64,000 nucleotides of DNA from Helicoverpa zea (GCF_022581195.2 NC_061454.1:8804001-8868000), one strand, 5' to 3'; positions 9,894 to 21,528 are shown, numbered from the stretch's first letter. Numbers and translations: made by a program. The notes: generated by a model from the letters alone, not told the origin.

Positions 9894-10077
9894 TTCATTA
9901 AAGAAAAAACTAAATAAAAAACTTACCAAACAGAATTAACACTAACACTATAACTAAACTACAAAATATTACGATAGAATATATACAAAAACTTAATCTA
10001 ATCCAATATAAAAATTATTTTTCAACTTGAGCAAAAGAAAACACGTCCGCCAAAGTTCAGGTTTCCCGCGCTTCATC
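9894..10077 (-). promoter_or_regulatory. LINE 5' UTR, probable internal promoter
   Basis: This 184-bp leader runs from the target-site duplication to the ORF1 ATG. Insect LINEs of this kind use an internal promoter with a downstream element near +30. A GGACGTG (minus strand, 10048-10042) lies at +30 to +36 if the first base is 10077, matching the RGWCGTG-type downstream element. The function is inferred from position and motif. Confidence 0.45.
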
Positions 10078-10090
10078 CATATATGGTTTT

Positions 10091-10655
10091 GCATCGCTAA
10101 GTCATTTGTTACATTTGACAATGTCACATGGCGCGATTTTCAAAGACAATTTTTAAAAAGACGTTTCATAGCCAGTTGTGAAGGTTGCATATAACTGCGA
10201 AACCTCTCCAAGTAAGGTCGGTGCTTTCGTGTTTGGAGTTGTTAAATATAAGACCTTTTAATCACCAGGCAATCTCAGTAACTATGGGGATATTACTTTT
10301 GGCTAGTATAATCTTAGTGTACATAGATTTGTTTTTATGTTCCTTGATGTAAATGATCTTTAAAATCAATATAAATTCAACGACCTATTTTTGTGAAAAT
10401 ATGATATAGCTCCTATACCCCATGGATTTCAGGCTGGAGTTTTTGGCACCATCAAAGGTCTATCATAGTGAACCTATTGGTAAGCATTTCATTGCAATCT
10501 CCTTTAAAAGAACCCCCGACCCAAAAAAAGTAAAAAAAAGTTAAAAACGCTAAACCCTATAAAAAGCAAAAAATAACTTTTAACAATACGTAAGTACCAA
10601 CTAAAGCATGTCAGACTAAACTAAATTTTGTCGTGTCGGGAGAAGATCTAAAGCT
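10091..10655 (+). promoter_or_regulatory. Gene-poor stretch with a TATA box at 10558-10565
   Basis: AT-rich DNA between the LINE and a candidate secreted-protein exon. TATAAAAA at 10558-10565 is placed about 98 bp before the ATG at 10656, a fitting distance for a short 5' UTR. Nothing else was recognised. Confidence 0.35.
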
Positions 10656-10757
10656 ATGCAGCTGCTTAACATTTTTTTAGGAATACTGCTGTACTGCTAC
10701 TGTTTGACTGCTGCATTGATCAGCCAACGTCAGACGGTCTTAGACACGATGAAACTA
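10656..10757 (+). CDS. Candidate first coding exon of a small secreted protein
   Basis: The ATG at 10656 opens MQLLNIFLGILLYCYCLTAA followed by LISQRQTVLDTMKL, ending exactly at a good donor (CTA|GTAAGC, phase 0). The first 20 residues form a typical signal peptide, with cleavage likely after TAA. A TATA box sits about 98 bp upstream. The short mature start, with a helix ending in MK before the intron, resembles first exons of some insect odorant-binding proteins, but no downstream exon with the expected cysteines was found in the following kilobases. It could be a remnant, a gene with a distant second exon, or chance. The function is not established. Confidence 0.35.
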
Positions 10758-11171
10758 GTAAGCATATATAATTATGTGAGATATCGTTGCTGCCGTACGG
10801 TTAATCATAAATTATTTTATCGTCGTTATCGATTGTTTTAGCATAATCTTTCACCCGTAAAAATATTCCTCGGGCAAAACTAGTCAGACATTCAGACGTC
10901 TATCATAAACTATCTGTAACAACTACCAAAGTTGTGCAAATGATAGCTTGGAGTTTTGCATAGTGAATTCTAGAGCAAATCTATGCACCGAATAATGTTT
11001 TAAATAGCTACGTATAATATAAATTAAATTAAAAGACTATATGACGTCAAGGCATGACTGGCATGTTTGGTGATCAGTCTATGATCTAAGATCAGGTACT
11101 TTTTATATGTCTGTAAAATTATTCTTCGGTAGCTTATTGCGTCCTTACTAAGTAGGTATTTCAGGTGCGTT
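10758..11171. other. No feature recognised
   Basis: AT-rich DNA. If the 10656 exon is real this is part of its first intron. No acceptor plus coding segment was identified. Confidence 0.4.
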
Positions 11172-11572
11172 CAGGGGCCCGATTCTCCTAAGTTAATAAT
11201 GTCAAAATCGAATAGAAATCGAATCGCAATATGATAGCAATAGCAGTTTTAACCATATCGGGCATTCTGCTACTAATAAAAGACCAATCGTATTCGATTG
11301 ACATTTGATTGGTGTGCGATTGGTCTGCTATTTTGGTGATTTTGGTCTATACGGTAGTTTGCTGTACAATCATTTTGCAATCGTAAATCATTTGCAGACA
11401 AAATAATTCATTATTGAATGACAGAAAAGGATAAAAACGTTTATTAAAAAAAAAAAAATGCGGAATGCCACATACGCTTCAATCGTAATCGAGTCGGGAT
11501 TGGATCTCAGTCGAATCGAGTCGAACGTGAATCGTATGTCGCTTAAGTAAAATTAGGAGAATCGGGCCCCAG
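11172..11572. mobile_element. MITE with GGGCCCGATTCTCC termini and CAG duplication (PIF/Harbinger-like)
   Basis: The left end GGGCCCGATTCTCCTAA begins at 11175 and its exact inverse ends at 11569. Each end is flanked by CAG (11172-11174 and 11570-11572), a 3-bp target-site duplication. The interior (about 395 bp) has no coding frame and many ATCGAAT/ATTCGAT-like segments that could fold back. The 3-bp duplication and GGGCC terminus fit non-autonomous PIF/Harbinger elements; the superfamily is inferred. Confidence 0.75.
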
Positions 11573-14093
11573 GCTGTAGACCGTATAGTGGCACTGGGCT
11601 GAACTGGCCCACAACCCTCATTTACTAGTGTCTACTCATTTAATTCTACTTTTTATCTGTCACAACAAGTAGAAATAGTTTTTTTTTCTCATAAGTTTTG
11701 TCAGCAATCAATACATTAGGTACATAGGCCATATTCTCACTACTTACGATAAATATAAACTTACCTGTCTAAACCACTTATTTACAAAGTTTTTACTAAA
11801 GATACGGGATATTGAGTAGAGAGTTATGTACCTACATTACATTTTCTTATTAACTGATACTTTACTTACGATGTGATTAGTTCCAACTGATTTATGATGA
11901 TTACCTAACCTCGGTCTGCAAATAAATGAGTAATAATAATTAACCAACGTTACAGCATTTACAGCCTGTTAAGTTACGCGCCATCTTTTCATACCTGGTC
12001 GGTACCCACCTATGAGTAGGTAGGTAGGTATATTACTTAAGTATCCATGTACCTACATTAGGGTAGTTTGGATAGTAGGTCGATACTTATTCGAGGATTT
12101 ACCTGTCGCCAGTGTGGGTAGCTGGATTTTCTTACTGTCACCTTAATTTAATAAGCTTCATGGCCTCAATTTTTATAATCGAATTTCACGGCTATTGATC
12201 GAGGGCTTGGGCGGGCTTGCCAGTCGACTTGTCTACTCGCCTTGCTGTTACATTGCATCACAATAGCTCGGTGAGCACAACCGGAGATGATGGACTGACG
12301 CGCTGAGTCACCCTTCAATATTGTCGCTCATAATGCTAATTTTCTCGTTATGCTTGTATCAATTTGCATCTTAATGCTTTTTGTTGTACATTAGTCGGTC
12401 TTATTTGTTTATAATAAAGCCTTAAGGAAATTAGGTTTGTACTTCAAAAGTAGGTGCCGTCGTTCATTGACATTACTTGTTGGGTGTAGGTATGCAAATT
12501 GTTGGAATTATCTTGTTGCATATCGAAGTTAGGGCTTTAGATTATGTAAATAATTCCTGGACTAAAGTGATTGAATCGGCTTATGTACAATATTGAGTAA
12601 TTGACTTTAGTAGATTCCTACAGGTAATTAATTATCTAGTTAGGTACCTATAACGCTTTATGATTGATCTGATGTACCTATCATTAAATCTAATCTGGAT
12701 GAATCTCCAAATTTTTGGACAGCCATGATCTCTGAAGTTTGTTATCTGCTAACAACATAATCAAAACATATATTTCACACTAGATACCTATCCTAAATCT
12801 CAAAGATATTCCACTGTGCCACATGTGCCATCTTACTTAGGACACAAAATTTCCAACAGTCTCACATCAGACACGGATAATTTTCTTAATCCATAATAAA
12901 TTATTTTCAAAATTTTAAACACTACGTTTACGTTTGTTAATTGCGGCGGATTAAGGCTTAATAGTGGCCTAATTGTCGTAGTTAATTTTGCCCAAGGTGC
13001 TTCGTGCAAAGAGCGTTTCGTCACTTTCACTGTTGGTAGGATTGTCCAATGAAACTTGTCACGCTCTGGCGACGGTAACCAATGGGTATGCTCACCGCCC
13101 CGCCTCGGAGCAGAGGCGTGTGCTGCGGCCGCGGCCCAGATGCCCACAACAATGCCTTTGTCCCACGGTGCTAGACATCCACCTGAAACGGCGCGCAACT
13201 ACTACCTACGACGATCACTTGGTTAATCAAAGTCTTCGCAATATTCAAATTTGCCATGAAAGTACTAAAATACGTTTGAAGTCAATGCTCCTCTGCTCTC
13301 TGGTGACCTGACTTCAGTCCTGACCATAAATATTGGTGTTATGTGTGTGCAATGAAGTTGTTTTATATTTATGCACTAGGTCGATTGGTAGTGCCCTCTC
13401 CCACGTTTAGTTCACCTAGGGCTGTCAGATGTATAAAAATATTTAAATCGTTTGCTAAGTTTTTTCATGAAATATATATTTATTTGGATAAATTAATTAC
13501 CCATCATTTTACATACCCATCACTCGTACCAATCGTTGCAATGTAGGTACCAAGTTCAGCTAGTGGATCAAGCGATAGAATTTTACCCAACCCTATGCTC
13601 TTCACAGACATTAGCATAAGAAAACGAATGATAGAGACGCTTTTATTACGAGACATTAAAACGTTAATGGCCCTTCTGATGTAGGCAGTTTCTTTTGATC
13701 ATGTTTAATTTCTCGATCAATAATAACTTCTGATGCAGGTGTGTTGTGACGGCTTAGGTTTATAGTTGACACGAAGCCAGATATTTATGTAAGGTTTCAC
13801 TCCAGTAATGCTGCAAGTGGTGCAACACGGCCGGTTGGGCCTGCGGGCCGCCTGACCCGGGCGCGGGGTCACCAGGCCCATCGCCGCCGCTTGCGCCCGC
13901 GCCGACAGCGCTGTGCAAAATCGCTAATTACATTCACTCCTGGTGCCTTTGAGCTGGAAAACATACACGTAGTAGCTCTTAATATCAGCAGACGAATATT
14001 TACACAAGGACCATTCTAGCACTTTTAAGAACTCAGTGTTACCACACTGCAAAACAAAAACAAGGTTTAAAAAAAAAACGCTACCAAAAACAC
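11573..14093. other. Gene-poor stretch with GC-rich islets
   Basis: No gene recognised. It contains a short GTAGGTAGGTAGGTA run near 12015-12030 and GC-rich islets at about 13080-13150 and 13830-13915 in an AT-rich background. Both strands of the 12.8-13.3 kb islet have open frames of 107-121 codons with no recognisable domain. These overlap antisense and look like GC-driven chance frames. Confidence 0.4.
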
Positions 14094-14320
14094 AAAAATA
14101 AAAAACTTTTTACAAAAAAATAAAACCGACTCCCAAAAACACTGAAAAGCAAAAAAAAACTATTCTTAGGTGCATCGGCCTAGAAGTCGGTGTCTAATGG
14201 ATGTAACTAAGTTTATAACGCCACCGACTTCTAGGCCGATGCACCTAAGAATAGTTTTTTTTTGCTTTTCAGTGTTTTTGGGAGTCGGTTTTATTTTTTT
14301 GTAAAAAGTTTTTTATTTTT
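14094..14320. repeat. Perfect 99-bp inverted repeat (hairpin, 29-nt loop)
   Basis: The left arm 14094-14192 and right arm 14222-14320 are reverse complements with no mismatch that I could find, separated by 29 nt. The arms include TTCTTAGGTGCATCGGCC and an ACCGACTCCCAAAAACACTG segment. The latter resembles the end of the dispersed repeat that follows. A transcript would fold into a very stable long hairpin. Confidence 0.9.
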
Positions 14321-14329
14321 AGCTTTTCA

Positions 14330-14812
14330 GTGACAAGCATAGTTGTCACTATCCGTGTGGAAAGTTCTCATGAATACGAACAATATAAGCCCAAGCACGA
14401 GGTAGTTTACATATTCAATTGTCGAGTTCCCTCGACCTTCGCTGGTCTCCATCATCAGGTCAGCTTCAAACCTTCACTGTTACAAAGGTCTCGTCAATAC
14501 GAACAAAATAAGCCCAAACACGAGGTAGTTTTTTACACATTCATTGTTCAAGTTCCCTCGACCTTCTCTGGTCTTCATCATCAGGTCAGCTCCAAGCCTT
14601 CACCATTGCATAGTGTTATCAGACATGCGCCTTAGTGTCAAGTTTTTACCCTACGTATGCCTACGATTTTCGAAAGTTGCCCTCGATTTCTCAGGGTTTC
14701 CATCATCAGATCCTGACCTGGTGACTATGGGACCACCTGGGAGGTAAACCCTATCAAAAAAAAAAAAAAAATTGCAAATCGGTCGAGGCGTCTCTGAGTA
14801 ATCGGTGAACAT

Positions 14813-14851
<39 letters not shown>

Positions 14852-14905
14852 TCCCGACGAATTGAGAACCTCCTCCTTTTTGGGAAGTCGGTTAAAAAGA
14901 AAGTA
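14330..14905 (+). repeat. Composite dispersed repeat common in moths, with internal 123-bp duplication
   Basis: Two copies of a segment beginning CGAACAAtATAAGCCCAA (14377 and 14500) are 123 bp apart. Each carries CCCTCGACCTTC and CATCATCAGGTCAGC, and a shorter third version has CATCATCAGATCCTGAC near 14701-14718. The unit ends with two A-runs around GTCGAGGCGTCTCTGAGTAA and then GAACCTCCTCCTTTTTGGGA and AGTCGGTTAAAAAG. I recognise these as segments of a widespread lepidopteran interspersed repeat, but its class (Helitron-derived or SINE-like) is uncertain. The adjacent 99-bp hairpin may be a rearranged end of the same element. Confidence 0.6.
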
Positions 14906-14950
14906 ATCTTGACTTTTTTTTAGATTCATAAAGCCTCCGTATTCCATGTG

Positions 14951-17900
14951 ATGCGGTACATTATTTTTTCAAGCTGCCTAAAGGGATTACACTATCTTTT
15001 TCGTAATAAGGTGGTTTTTGTTTTACAGTAAGTTGCAGTAGCCGGTGGGAATCCGGCTTTCTATAAGGGTAAGATGGAACACAAAATAGCATGGAAAATA
15101 TAACACTAACATTTACATATGATGTAAAATAGTATCATAGCAGCATAGCATCTAGATGAGCAAGTTGTAATTCAATTTCTGTAGGTGTAGGTACTTGCAA
15201 AAGTTGCAGAGGTAAAAGCTATTGGTATATTGCAAACATAAAAAAAAAATGGTTGCACTTGTTAACATAAATGCAGCTGTGGATCACCACATAAAGCTTT
15301 GAAACAAAAAATATCTACATTTTTAATTGATGTGTATGTTTTGCACTTAACTATATTTGTCTGAATGCAAACGGCACGAGGTCAAAATTAAGAAAAGAAA
15401 CAAAATGACAACAGCTTCAACGCATCCAAACTTAATGGACATTAATTAATACAATTAGCCCTCGGCAAATTGCACGTAAAGACTGAAATAATGAGCGTAA
15501 ATTGAGGCAACTTTACACTTCTGATTTATTGTCCTGCACTTGCACGATTTCGACGAAAGAGAAAACGGACCAGTTCCGACGTATATTACGAACAGTATAT
15601 AAAATTGATAATGAATATTTATAAAAACTTAATCACCGCTTACTGCGTTTTCCAGAGGGGTCAGCAGGAGAAACCATTAATCAGAACATTTCCACTTAAT
15701 CATGTAAATGCACTTGTTTTCTCTCTACTTACTCTGATGACTCTGAGGTAGGTAGACATTATTAATTTCCGCTTTTTTAAGTCACATGTTTTTGCAATGC
15801 TGCAGTAAACATGTATTACATAATGTTTAAGCAGGACTATCGATACATTTGTCTACATGATGAAAAATTCACAAAATATGTAGACAAAGTCCATTTATTC
15901 AGGTGCAACATATTTGTTTAGAATTAAAATGGTGGCATGTGTTTTAGAGTCTTTTTATATACGAGTAGGTACGTATTAATGCAAAATTCAAATGTGATAG
16001 TGGCTGGCGAAGGAGAGCTCCACGATTTAGCTGTGTATTTTGTAAACGCTTGTAGATTCAAGGCCTGCGACATCTCGTTTACCGAAAGTCGTTTAGGTTA
16101 CATTGTAAAATACCCGTTTGCTCGCTGTTTGAATTTTGTAACTCTAATTTGGGAATAATTTTATAATTTTGTCATGAATAAGCTAATGAGAATGAATTGT
16201 CTGCAGCTGTCACGCTTATCTATTAAGGTTCATTGCAGTACACGGGAAACTTGCAACGGGTACCGAATGTAGTTGTAGATATACTGGAGTATCCGATTAC
16301 GACGTGCTAAATATAGTATATAACTGGCTTATTGTATCCTATTACCAATTAATAAATAATAAAAAAATGTTTTAAAATATCTCACTTCAACTTTTACAAG
16401 ACACCTGTAACTTTCAACAACTTTGTAGGTACTGTCGGTTACCAATCCTTTTTACTTAAGTTTAAGTTACATCGAAAGTTACATCTTATAGTTAAACTTT
16501 ATTCGTTAAACGAGCTATAAAGTCCAAAGACTAAAAAGCTTATTAACTTTAACGATATTGCAATAGACCACTACATGACACTACGACTACTTGGGCCCGT
16601 GTTTACGCTTGTAATATCAACATTAAAGTAGAGATATGTCATTATCTTCGTACAAAACAAGTTGGAAAGTGTGAATAACAAAATTTTATAGACTCCTGAC
16701 AGCAAATTAGTCATGACCTGAAGCTTTTCCTTAGCTACGACTATGTTGGAGTTAGCTTCACTTTAATTACAACTGTACGTCCGGCTTGGTGCTAGTGTGT
16801 ATGAATATGTCGAGATCACGAGAAAATGCTTTACTTATAAGACGAATGCTCTACCCGCTTGGTTAATAACGATTATTAAAGAGGTAAAAATGACCTCCAG
16901 GCTTTTCAAGAAATACTACTGAGGATCACTCGCTCCTCTTGCATCCACAAATTACGCATGATCCTATTGGAAAATTGCCAGATAAGTAATTATACTTGTA
17001 GGTTTGTAAGTACGAGATAGTTGCATTACTTACTAGTCTTTTGTCTCAATATCCGGAGTTTACTTTGGAGTGATGTGCATACACACTGTAATGTGTTGAA
17101 TATGATCGGTGTAGGCAATAAAAACTAATAGGATTCTGCATGAGGCTATCAACGTAAAATACGTATAATAAACTTTGCCTAGTGTTCGTAATGTGGCAAA
17201 CATTTATGGTAATTAATTTTCCTTACAAAGTGTGTCTTAATTATTTGTTTACTTAAAGAACGACTTGTTTATCCTGTCTTTATTTCAACAGAAGACTGCG
17301 GAACTAATAGTTCGCCTGAACTTTGTTATCGATATTAGTGACAGTGAAAAATCTGTACAGTAGCGCGTGTTCTGTTAACGAAGTGTCGCAATGGTAGGCC
17401 GTCACTGGTATCGGCAAACATTTAATAAAATGAGTGTCGGTGATGGAGTGGCTTCACTAAGCGTGCCAAGGGTCCGGCCATTACCACCTGACAGCCGGTG
17501 AGCGATGGCCCCCGCGGCATCCTTCACGCCGAGCCGCCATTGTCACAAAACAATGGCCACAAAGCTATCTTTAATCACAACAAAATGGATTCTAATTGGA
17601 TCCGCAAAACACTTTTTGTTGTTTTTGTCACTGTACCGTATCCGTTTTGAACACTTAATTGAATTCGGGTTCTGGTATGTGCGTGTAGGTGCATTCTGTT
17701 GATATGTGGACAGGTAGGTGTCGTAATAGTTCAAAGGGTTCATGCATGATACAAGAGTCTCGTACTTGATAATTGTGCCTGCCTACATACCTACAATAAT
17801 AAAAAATGCATAAGATCAAGATTTGGAAATTCGGCACTGCCAAAGGTTCTGGGGTAATTTTAACTCTTGCTTAATTAAAATATACGATGTCTCAAACAGC

Positions 17901-20376
17901 AACTAGGTATGTAGGTTGAAACGCTGTACGCCATGATTTTGCCTCATTAACTTTATTTATGTGCATTCGGGTCAATTTATCGATAAATGTTCCGGGACAG
18001 AAGGAAAAATGCGAATTGAGAATTTCACATTGATTACATCGCTGTACTTATAGGCTGTGAATTTAATGTTCAATGCAATTTTATAGAGATTTCAAAGGAA
18101 TGTCGTTGCCGTAACCATCAGCTATACAATTTTAATTAAGATGTTAATAAATAATTGTACTTACTTATGCAATTACATTCTTAGATTTTAGTTTTTGCTT
18201 ACTGTAAATTAATGTGAAACTTCTTATTTGTAGTTTCATCACACGGTATATTGTTTTCATTAGCTTTTTGTTCATAATGAAGTGACTACATTCTCCGGTT
18301 TAATCATTTTGCCAATTAATTGGAATCATAAGAAATAATTTGAACCTGAATAACTGCATGTGTAATACCTAGGCAGTTCACACGTCCCTGCATAACTTCA
18401 TCAGCATCTCAATAATTTCTGTGGCGAAACCTGTCAAGTGGCGGCTTCGTGTGAGTTACTTAACTAATTAAATCGATACCGTTCCAACTGAGATCCTGTA
18501 TCAATAAAAATGATCTGGATCGAGTTCTAGATAAAAGCAGAACAGGTGGGAAATGTATTATTTTTCTCAAATGAGCCAATTTTGATTCAAATAAGCACAG
18601 TGATTGTTAACAGGTCAATAACAATGTTATCACGTTCAAGATTAGTCTTCAGTTTAATAGACAATTTTAAACTACTTTTCACAAAATATACAACGGCAAT
18701 TTTGTAGTTTGTCTGTATTTACTGTTTATATGAGGTTTTAAATAAGATTCAAGCGCCTTTACAAGTCAAGATTTCTCTCCATGATCCTCAGATCTTCAAT
18801 ATCTTATTCGATATTTAAAGTTATTGCGTGTGTATGACATCGGGCGATTCAAAGGATGATCGATGGACGCGTGCGCACTTTCGTACATCGCTGAGCCTTA
18901 AATAGGTACTTGTGGTGAAATATTTTAATCTATAATTTAAGTGTAAACCAGTTGAAAGTATCAACTGGCAGTTATTTTCATAATTATTATTTAAAATTGA
19001 ATGCTTAGTTTTGAGAGTTTTCAGTTTTCACATGTATGAGGCTAAAAAAACGAAAACAATATGCACGTAATAAAAAATAAAAAAACTGTTTTCATATCTA
19101 CTTAGAGTCAATTAAGCAATCACGCTTAGGTACATGCTATTTACAGCTAATGTTTTATTGTCCCTTTAGTGAGTGGAAACTCAGCATGAAGTGTTTACGT
19201 GATCCATAGACTCATAGAATTCACAAGTAATACAGTCTCAATTGCTTACTTAATTGCTCTACCAGACATCACTATTTCACGAAGTTAGGATGAGATTTGT
19301 AGAAACCGTTCGTAGATGGTTATCTTTTATTAATGGTAAGTGCAATGCGCTTGAAATATAGGATTTGTAGGGACATATTAGATACAAACAATATTTTCAT
19401 AGAGATAGTTGCAGTAAACGTGGCGTGAAATGGCCAGTTAGTGAGTAATATCATGTTATTTGGAGGCGACGAGGCGAGGGCGGTCGTGACGGTACGTCGG
19501 CGGCGCGCGGGCCGCGGTCACGAGTCGCTCTGCTGACCCTGCAGCCCGGCTCTCCTATTCAGCCAAAACATACTTTATTTACATAAATGCCCGATCCGAT
19601 GTATGTAATGCCCGTTTAGACGCTGTTATGTGTTCCTCTTCTAGCAATTAAACTAGTCATAAAGTTTTACAGACTCCGATATACTTAGTTCTACCGGTGA
19701 CAGCCCTGAATATCACACCGTTTTTAAACAGGTGTCGCCAACGTAATGAAGAGTCGGATGTCTTAATATCAGCTAGTTATAAATTAAACGGAACATGAAT
19801 GTATTAGACGAAACTCTGGCTTCACCAGCTCTAACTGGGCGCATTAAGTATAATGTCCGTTGCATTCGACGGTAATTTTATTAACATTTTAGTGAGGGCA
19901 GCCATGCCAGCGCCCGCTGCGAGGCTACACAATCAGCAATCAGCCAGCAAGTAAATTGTATACCTGTAATGTGTTTAAATTACTGAAGTATCAAAAATGT
20001 TATTCAAAGGACATTGTTCCGGCTCCATACATGTTCTGCCTAAGAACCGTTCGAATGGAAAGTGACTTCTATAAACTCTTAAAATTATATGGAATCCTAT
20101 GAAATAAGTTTTCACGAACGGACACTTCAGGAAACTAAAATAATTACGAAAAAAGTTAATATTTTGAGGTTATAAATAAAAAATAACCAAGCTTGCGTGA
20201 AATATCAGAGTAGTATTATCAAACTACACTATACAAAAAATCAACAATACTATGTACAGCTCTATATGTTCTCTTCTAGATCTAGGAAAAGACTACTCTA
20301 CTAGATACTAGGAAAAGAGATAGTAAATAGTCAAGTTTAAGATAATTCTTTGACAATGATCATTTTATAAAGTTGC
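14951..20376. other. Gene desert, no feature recognised
   Basis: About 5.4 kb without a recognisable coding exon, RNA gene or mobile element. GC-rich islets occur at about 17455-17560 (containing CCATTGT-n6-ACAATGG at about 17535-17555) and 19465-19555. Short open frames here have no family resemblance. Confidence 0.45.
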
Positions 20377-20527
20377 ATTTTCTGTCTGTCCCTTTGAATG
20401 CTTTAGATCTTTAAAACTACGCAATGGATTTGGGTGCGATTTTTTTTAATAGATAGAGTAGGTCAAGAGGAAGGTTTACACCAAGGTTTTACATTGCCAC
20501 CGTGCGAAGACGGGGCGTGTGACTAGT
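20377..20527 (+). repeat. Fragment of a dispersed lepidopteran retroposon
   Basis: The segment TTCTGTCTGTCC, AAAACTACGCAATGGATTTG, GATAGAGTAGGTCAAGAGGA and CCGTGCGAAGACGGGGCG is an order of motifs seen repeatedly in moth genomes, ending near ACTAGT. It is about 150 bp, diverged and non-coding. The family is known to me only by its recurrent sequence. Confidence 0.6.
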
Positions 20528-20772
20528 TTTCATAAATGCTTAGAATTTTTATGAAAAACAACTACCTAAACGCTTTTGCTTTCAACGTTACGTTTCTTAA
20601 TATATAGTGAATCCACTTTGGATTTGTGATAAAACGCATAAGTTTCCAAAATGGAAGAGTTCCATTCACCACAATTCATAAAATATCGATATTATTACGA
20701 TGGAGAATTATTTATTTAAATGATTGTTACTACTTTTATATTAGACAGTTACCTAGCTATCTACATGCCATA

Positions 20773-20795
20773 AGGCGGGAATCGAACCCGCGGTC
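20773..20795 (-). repeat. tRNA-like B-box fragment
   Basis: The minus strand reads GACCGCGGGTTCGATTCCCG, a T-arm/B-box consensus. No acceptor stem, D arm or anticodon arm can be built around it, so it is likely a fragment of a tRNA-derived SINE rather than a tRNA gene. Confidence 0.4.
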
Positions 20796-21046
20796 TATTA
20801 CCAAGAAGGCACAGACCATACTAAAAATGTCATTACCACACAAAATAATTTAACAGTTAAAGTAAGGTTTACCAATAACAATGAAAGAGGTTTTCGAGGA
20901 TGTGCAATAAAAACAATATTTATATTCAATTAAAGGTTTTTAATCATCAATATTTCTCAATAATATATCTAAGAACTGAGCTTTGGTATCTCGCCCAGCT
21001 TAAATACCAGATAATAGTCATTATGTGGGCACAACAGCCCACTGTT

Positions 21047-21193
21047 CTACGCCCAACGATACAATTGCAACAGTATGCCTGATGGTAGGAGCTTCTTACA
21101 AAGTACACAATTGCGTCCAACAGTGCATTGCATCTTATTATGCTCGACTGCTTCAGACCAACACGTCGTACATATAAGGTCATGAGCTTCAAC
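21047..21193 (-). CDS. Cys-rich (ZAD-like) protein, second exon or remnant
   Basis: On the minus strand, TATTATTACAG precedes VEAHDLICTTCWSEAVEH, then TVGRNCVLCKKLLPSG, and stops at 21047. It joins the exon at 21578-21685 in phase 0. The junction ...WTVPRM|VEAHDLICTTCW follows the pattern CxxC...W..PR...D.IC..CW, which I recognise from a family of poorly described lepidopteran proteins with repeated paired-cysteine modules resembling the ZAD zinc-binding fold. The second module starts (CVLC) but the frame then drifts to a stop, while a neighbouring frame is also open and Cys-rich. A frameshift or a further donor (T|GTAAGA near 21100) is possible. Confidence 0.4.
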   Translation of the reverse strand, partial: VEAHDLICTTCWSEAVEHNKMQCTVGRNCVLCKKLLPSGILLQLYRWA

Positions 21194-21301
21194 CTGTAAT
21201 AATAAATACAAAAAATCATTAGTAAATATCAAGTAACTTGCAATTGTGGCAATTGATTTGAAAACCGAGAAATTGTGTGCTTATGAAAACATAAGTAGGT
21301 A

Positions 21302-21528
21302 TAGTTCGGCCATTCAGAGAATGCGTTCCTGACACGTCGCGATTGAACTGACGACGTAACTTTGCAATGGCGTTGCAGTTACGATAAAAATATTTTTGCT
21401 GGTTGTTTACCGTTTTAACAATTGAGGAGCATTAAAACAACATTATTATATCAATAATCAATGAATGTAGTTACGTCGTCAGTTCAATCGCGACGTGTCA
21501 GGAACGCATTCTCTGAATGGCCGAACTA
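21302..21528. mobile_element. MITE with perfect 60-bp terminal inverted repeats and TA duplication
   Basis: The left arm 21302-21361 and right arm 21469-21528 are perfect inverse complements (TAGTTCGGCCATTCAGAG... inward), flanked by TA on both sides (21300-21301 and 21529-21530). Length 227 bp, no coding capacity. The TA duplication suggests a Tc1/mariner-mobilised element. It lies in the intron between the two ZAD-like exons. The perfect arms imply recent insertion or recent gene conversion. Confidence 0.85.

Larger units (their letters stand above)
4552..10090 (-). mobile_element. Full-length non-LTR retrotransposon with RNase H (I-like LINE), with 13-bp target-site duplication
   Basis: The element is on the minus strand, about 5.5 kb, with a 5' UTR, ORF1, an overlapping ORF2, a short 3' UTR and a poly(A) tail (poly(T) at 4561-4587 on the plus strand). 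The flanks carry a duplicated CATATATGGTTTT at 4552-4564 and 10078-10090; its last four T residues merge with the tail on the left side. Both ORFs are open throughout. APE-type endonuclease, reverse transcriptase and RNase H in one ORF2 point to the I group in the broad sense (I, LOA, Outcast and relatives) rather than Jockey or CR1. The intact frames and perfect duplication suggest a young insertion. Exact clade assignment would need a phylogeny. Confidence 0.9.

Noticed and set aside
20760..20850. tRNA gene around the GGTTCGATTCC box
   Set aside because: No acceptor-stem, D-arm or anticodon-arm pairing could be made; treated as a SINE-like fragment.
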